From assembly GCA_025210295.1 (NCBI GenBank), contig JAOASC010000016.1, positions 124,001 to 188,000 on the forward strand: a stretch of DNA of 64,000 nt, given 5' to 3'. The translations under genes and the position numbers were made by a program. Source of the DNA: Flavobacteriales bacterium. GTDB taxonomy: Bacteria; Bacteroidota; Bacteroidia; Flavobacteriales_D; Parvicellaceae. Shown one piece after another: positions 61,114 to 64,000 of this stretch; within the stretch, counting starts at the first letter, position 1, and every line of letters begins with the position of its first letter. The notes beneath the pieces were generated by a model. The model had not been told where the DNA came from. It was given only the letters and a program-made list of their open reading frames with translations, and did no database searches.

Positions 61114-61215
61114 AGTAAAGCCTACTTATCTATCATAAATCTTGTTAAAAAATAAGCACATAGATAGAAAAACTTAAAAAAAACCAACAACAACTCATCA
61201 ATAAACAAATAATTC

Positions 61216-61223
61216 TATCTTTG
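61216..61223 (+). promoter_or_regulatory. -7 box directly before the next gene
   Basis: TATCTTTG, exact TANNTTTG, five bases before the GTG at 61229. If used, the mRNA starts at or very near the start codon. No -33 TTTG is clear. Confidence 0.5.
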
Positions 61224-61228
61224 ATTGA

Positions 61229-62179
61229 GTGAAGGCTAGCGAACGACAGTTATTTGATCAACTACTTGAAAGGGTGGCTCGAAAACTTAGGGAAAATCAT
61301 CCTGAGGTAAGTCTTCCTATTCAAGAATGGAAAGGGGAAGAAATTGCTCTATTTCGTGAAGACCTACAACAAAAAGTATTAGGTTCTATTAGTGAAAAGT
61401 GGTTTTATACACACATAAAAAAACAACAAGATAAACTTCCGAGGGTAGATACATTAAATCTTTTTGCTAACTATATTGATGAAGAGAGTTGGAAAGCTTT
61501 TTCATACAAATATACGACAAATGAAACCTCCGAAATTAAAGCTACAACAAAAATACCTCCCGTACCTATAACTCCTGAGCCACCTAAGAAAAGCCTCTAT
61601 AAAAAATATTTAGTTTTTGGTCTGAGTACTCTAGCAGTACTATTTATGATTATAAATTGGCTTCCTACAACCCCTACTCACTATCGTTTTTGTTTTATTG
61701 ATCAAAATACACATTTGCCAGTTGTTGATTCTTTCTTAGCAGTAAAAGTCATTAAAACTGATGAATCTCCTGTTTTTAAACCATTGTTAACCAATTGCTT
61801 TGAGGGAACTGGTCAAGAGGTTGAATTTGTAATTAAAGGTCGTTTTTATCGACCACTTCACATCAAAAGAACAATAACCAAAGAAAGTTATGAAGAAACC
61901 ATTTTTATAGAACCTGATGACTATACAATGATGTTACACCTGTTTGCTAACTCTAAAGTTAAAGACTGGAAAAAGAGGCGTCAACAACTTTCAGAAATGA
62001 TGTCGGAAGAATTAAAAGCTTATGAGATTAGTGAAGATGGTTTTACCATTGCGATTTTAAGTAAGAAAGAGTTTATCAACAAACTCACTTTACCTACAAG
62101 AGGCTTACAGAGAACGGAAATCATCAATACCATTTATGATGGGGAGAAAATTTCAACCATTAAATTCCTTGAAAGATGA
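61229..62179 (+). CDS. Single-pass membrane protein
   Basis: A 316-residue protein with GTG start (KASERQLFDQLLERVARKL). A cytoplasmic helical domain (about 1-95) with NLFANYIDEESWKAFSYKY, a Pro-rich linker, one membrane helix (YLVFGLSTLAVLFMIINWL, about 127-147) and a periplasmic domain. The N-terminal part looks like a small helical interaction domain seen in Bacteroidota signalling proteins, but I cannot name it. It overlaps the following lipoprotein gene by four bases (ATGA), so the two likely act together at the inner face of the envelope. Confidence 0.8.
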   Translation: MKASERQLFDQLLERVARKLRENHPEVSLPIQEWKGEEIALFREDLQQKVLGSISEKWFYTHIKKQQDKLPRVDTLNLFANYIDEESWKAFSYKYTTNETSEIKATTKIPPVPITPEPPKKSLYKKYLVFGLSTLAVLFMIINWLPTTPTHYRFCFIDQNTHLPVVDSFLAVKVIKTDESPVFKPLLTNCFEGTGQEVEFVIKGRFYRPLHIKRTITKESYEETIFIEPDDYTMMLHLFANSKVKDWKKRRQQLSEMMSEELKAYEISEDGFTIAILSKKEFINKLTLPTRGLQRTEIINTIYDGEKISTIKFLER

Positions 62180-62724
62180 AAAGCTTAATGAACACATATC
62201 AAGTTTTAGCTCTAGGAATATTCATTTTACTTTCTAGTTGTTCCGCTCAGCACGACGAAAGTAAAGCCTATGCTCCGTCTCTAGAGTTTGAAGAAGCGAC
62301 TGCTATGGAAGAAGCCAAAAACGATGATGTTATGCAAAAAGAGCTGACTTCCAATGCAACTTCCTTTACTCCTAAAAAATGGAGAAAAAAAGCCCAACAA
62401 CAACTTGAAACTTTGGAAGATCTAATTAAAATAAGCCAAGACCATACATTGGAAAAAGAGTTTAAGACAGCTATTGAGGAAGAACTACAGAACCTCTACT
62501 CTTCTCTTGATTCTAATGACTATTTTAAAGCGCCAATGCAACTAAAATTCAAACACTTTAGCGTTTCGGATAGCAGTAATAATGATACCATCAGAATTGA
62601 CTTTAAAAACAAAAAGGATAACTTAAGCGCTTTCTTTTTAGTCAACAGAACTGAAAAGCAATTTGGAAACTCTTCTGAGTTAGTTGAAGAAATTGAACTT
62701 ATAACGATCAAAACTACTCCTTGA
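62176..62724 (+). CDS. Hypothetical lipoprotein sharing head with DUF4349 protein
   Basis: A 182-residue protein with signal MKSLMNTYQVLALGIFILL and lipobox LSSC-SA. The mature head AYAPSLEFEEATAMEE resembles the head of the DUF4349 lipoprotein (SYAPQAEMEEAVYEE). The centre (PKKWRKKAQQQLETLEDLI) is basic and helical. The rest has no known domain. It is translationally coupled to the membrane protein before it. Confidence 0.8.
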   Translation: MKSLMNTYQVLALGIFILLSSCSAQHDESKAYAPSLEFEEATAMEEAKNDDVMQKELTSNATSFTPKKWRKKAQQQLETLEDLIKISQDHTLEKEFKTAIEEELQNLYSSLDSNDYFKAPMQLKFKHFSVSDSSNNDTIRIDFKNKKDNLSAFFLVNRTEKQFGNSSELVEEIELITIKTTP

Positions 62725-62749
62725 TAAAGTATACAACTCCTGTAAAACT

Positions 62750-63430
62750 TTAGTTCAACTTATAATAGACTCCAATTAAGAGCCATAAATTTTGATTTTT
62801 TGATACTTCTGTTAAATTTGAGAGTCGATAATCTATCCCCAACTCTAATTTAAGCTGATCGGAGACTACATAACCATAATTTGGTGAACATCGATACTCA
62901 GCTGAAAACTCTCCATTAACCAATATATTTAACAACTCGTTATTTAGCTTTATATAAGCCTCTTTACGATCTAATACAGCTCCATTTAATGGAATCTGCA
63001 TTCCCAAACGGTAACGTAAACGATGGACTATTGCATCCCCAGAAGTTTGATCTAGCCTTAAACGATGTGAAAACTTAAATTGATTGTAGGTATTAAAAAA
63101 GACCAACTGCTCTATTGTCCTTACTGCCCATTTTCCATCTCTAAAACGTACTAGACTACCTACTGAAAGTTTAGAAGCAACTCCTATTTTATGAGCATAA
63201 AGTAAACTACAATCAGAAAGGATGTACCGATACTTCAATTCCTGATCTACAGAACTCAACATTCCAAAACGTTGTTGTGTTGCAAAATTTAAACTATTTC
63301 TTCCCTTTAATTTGTATGTCAAGTTAACTGAGGGTAAATTACCATACGCCCAATTCCCTTGCGCTAAGACTTGAGCGCACATCAAATAATTGGCCATTAA
63401 AAGGAGTACTATTTTCAATCTAATATTCAA
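62750..63430 (-). CDS. DUF2490 outer-membrane protein
   Basis: A 226-residue protein. The signal peptide (IRLKIVLLLMANYLMCAQVLAQ) needs the TTG at 63430 as start; the internal ATG would cut it to MANYLMC. The body is a series of beta strands, with DUF2490 traits (NLTYKLKGRNSLNFATQQRFG, FSHRLRLDQTSG, RLRYRLGMQIPL, LLIGVYYKLN), probably a barrel in the outer membrane. It overlaps the preceding gene by 11 bases. Confidence 0.85.
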   Translation of the reverse strand: MNIRLKIVLLLMANYLMCAQVLAQGNWAYGNLPSVNLTYKLKGRNSLNFATQQRFGMLSSVDQELKYRYILSDCSLLYAHKIGVASKLSVGSLVRFRDGKWAVRTIEQLVFFNTYNQFKFSHRLRLDQTSGDAIVHRLRYRLGMQIPLNGAVLDRKEAYIKLNNELLNILVNGEFSAEYRCSPNYGYVVSDQLKLELGIDYRLSNLTEVSKNQNLWLLIGVYYKLN

Positions 63431-63986
63431 GGTGCTCTGTTGAGTTTAATACAATTTTATTCCTACTGATTAACTTCCCTTTTACATCAAAAAAACATTC
63501 ATAAAGTGCCCCTCCATCAGAAGAAAACCCTTTTATAATCAATTCATATCCCGACACATAACCTAACTCTCTTAAACTATCTATTGAATACAGATACTTA
63601 ACATCCCCCTTTAATTGCTCTTGTATTTTCTGAATTCTAAAGCGTTTGTAGTTATCAGAAAGTGTTACATTTATTTGCTTTAAAATTGATGCCGGGAGCT
63701 CTGCTTTATTGACTAGGACTTCAATATCTTCTAATTGACCTAAGGTGTCAAATTCTACACTGTACTTTTTTTTATCAATTTTAAATTTGGCTTCAATTGA
63801 AATCCCTTGAAAACTTTCTTCTTTATACCATTTCAACTGTTTTATTTCTAAATCAACATCAATAAAATCTAGTGCGCGTTTAGGTACTTCTCTAGATTTC
63901 AATCGATATTCTCTTTCATACTTTACTTGACCAAAAGCCAAATTTAAAGCAAACATAAAACTTAAGAATATACTAATACGCTTCAT
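63420..63986 (-). CDS. Hypothetical exported protein
   Basis: A 188-residue protein with signal MKRISIFLSFMFALNLAFGQ. The mature part has two similar halves, each with a strand and amphipathic helix (LKWYKEESFQGISIEAKF, then YLYSIDSLRELGYVSGYEL), a pattern like PepSY-type or beta-lactamase-inhibitor-like domains, but I cannot assign one. It precedes the DUF2490 gene with overlapping ends, so the two are co-transcribed. Confidence 0.75.
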   Translation of the reverse strand: MKRISIFLSFMFALNLAFGQVKYEREYRLKSREVPKRALDFIDVDLEIKQLKWYKEESFQGISIEAKFKIDKKKYSVEFDTLGQLEDIEVLVNKAELPASILKQINVTLSDNYKRFRIQKIQEQLKGDVKYLYSIDSLRELGYVSGYELIIKGFSSDGGALYECFFDVKGKLISRNKIVLNSTEHLEY

Positions 63987-64000
63987 TACTAAGTAATTTC

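Overview
The window looks like a chromosomal segment of a low-GC Bacteroidota, most likely of the order Flavobacteriales. The evidence is AT-rich coding and spacer DNA, promoters of the Bacteroidota type (-33 TTTG and -7 TANNTTTG), few Shine-Dalgarno sites, type IX secretion (T9SS) C-terminal domains, and marker families such as DUF2795, DUF5522, DUF6169, DUF1599, DUF4349 and an OmpA protein with the domain order of PorE. I see no rRNA, tRNA, CRISPR array, insertion sequence or prophage.

Positions 1-3150 hold a cut-off MFS drug exporter, a small unknown gene and two tandem paralogous lipoproteins, punctuated by strong hairpin terminators. Positions 3200-12570 carry housekeeping genes: topoisomerase III, two MazG/DUF1599-type nucleotide-hydrolase-like proteins, an M16 peptidase divergent from dihydropteroate synthase (folP), and a miaE-DUF1697-smpB-DUF5522 run. 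Positions 12680-18950 hold rpsA, a two-gene module (a 51-codon ORF overlapping a DUF6169 gene), DUF2461, atpC-atpD and DUF2795.

Positions 18950-30840 are almost all minus-strand: a lipoprotein with a degenerate GIY-YIG-like protein, a MoxR ATPase with envelope-type neighbours, a LuxC-like acyl-CoA reductase, DUF2130, a membrane SpoIIE-type phosphatase, a dicarboxylate/cation symporter, two surface proteins and DUF2279. Positions 31000-42160 hold an HD hydrolase, aroC, a membrane-anchored patatin followed by a polytopic membrane protein, a glutathione peroxidase-OhrR pair, a TPR protein with a PorE-like OmpA protein, and a T9SS cargo protein.

Positions 42200-54200 are mostly plus-strand: a class II-like Fic protein whose promoter is flanked by two matching palindromes, lpxK-punA, a T9SS cargo protein with a PKD domain, bioA with an AI-2E transporter, and a run ending in an 852-residue LRR-YwqG fusion. 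Positions 54200-64000 hold a TetR-controlled ABC/HlyD/TolC export operon, a DUF4349 lipoprotein, a membrane protein/lipoprotein pair and a DUF2490 pair.

The most interesting signals are these: the export ATPase keeps Walker A but has lost nearly every other ATPase motif; a TetR-type palindrome sits exactly in the promoter spacer of its regulator; the Fic gene has a paired-palindrome operator; the DUF6169 gene has a non-ATG start inside an overlapping small ORF; and two -7 boxes lie only five bases before start codons, suggesting leaderless mRNAs.
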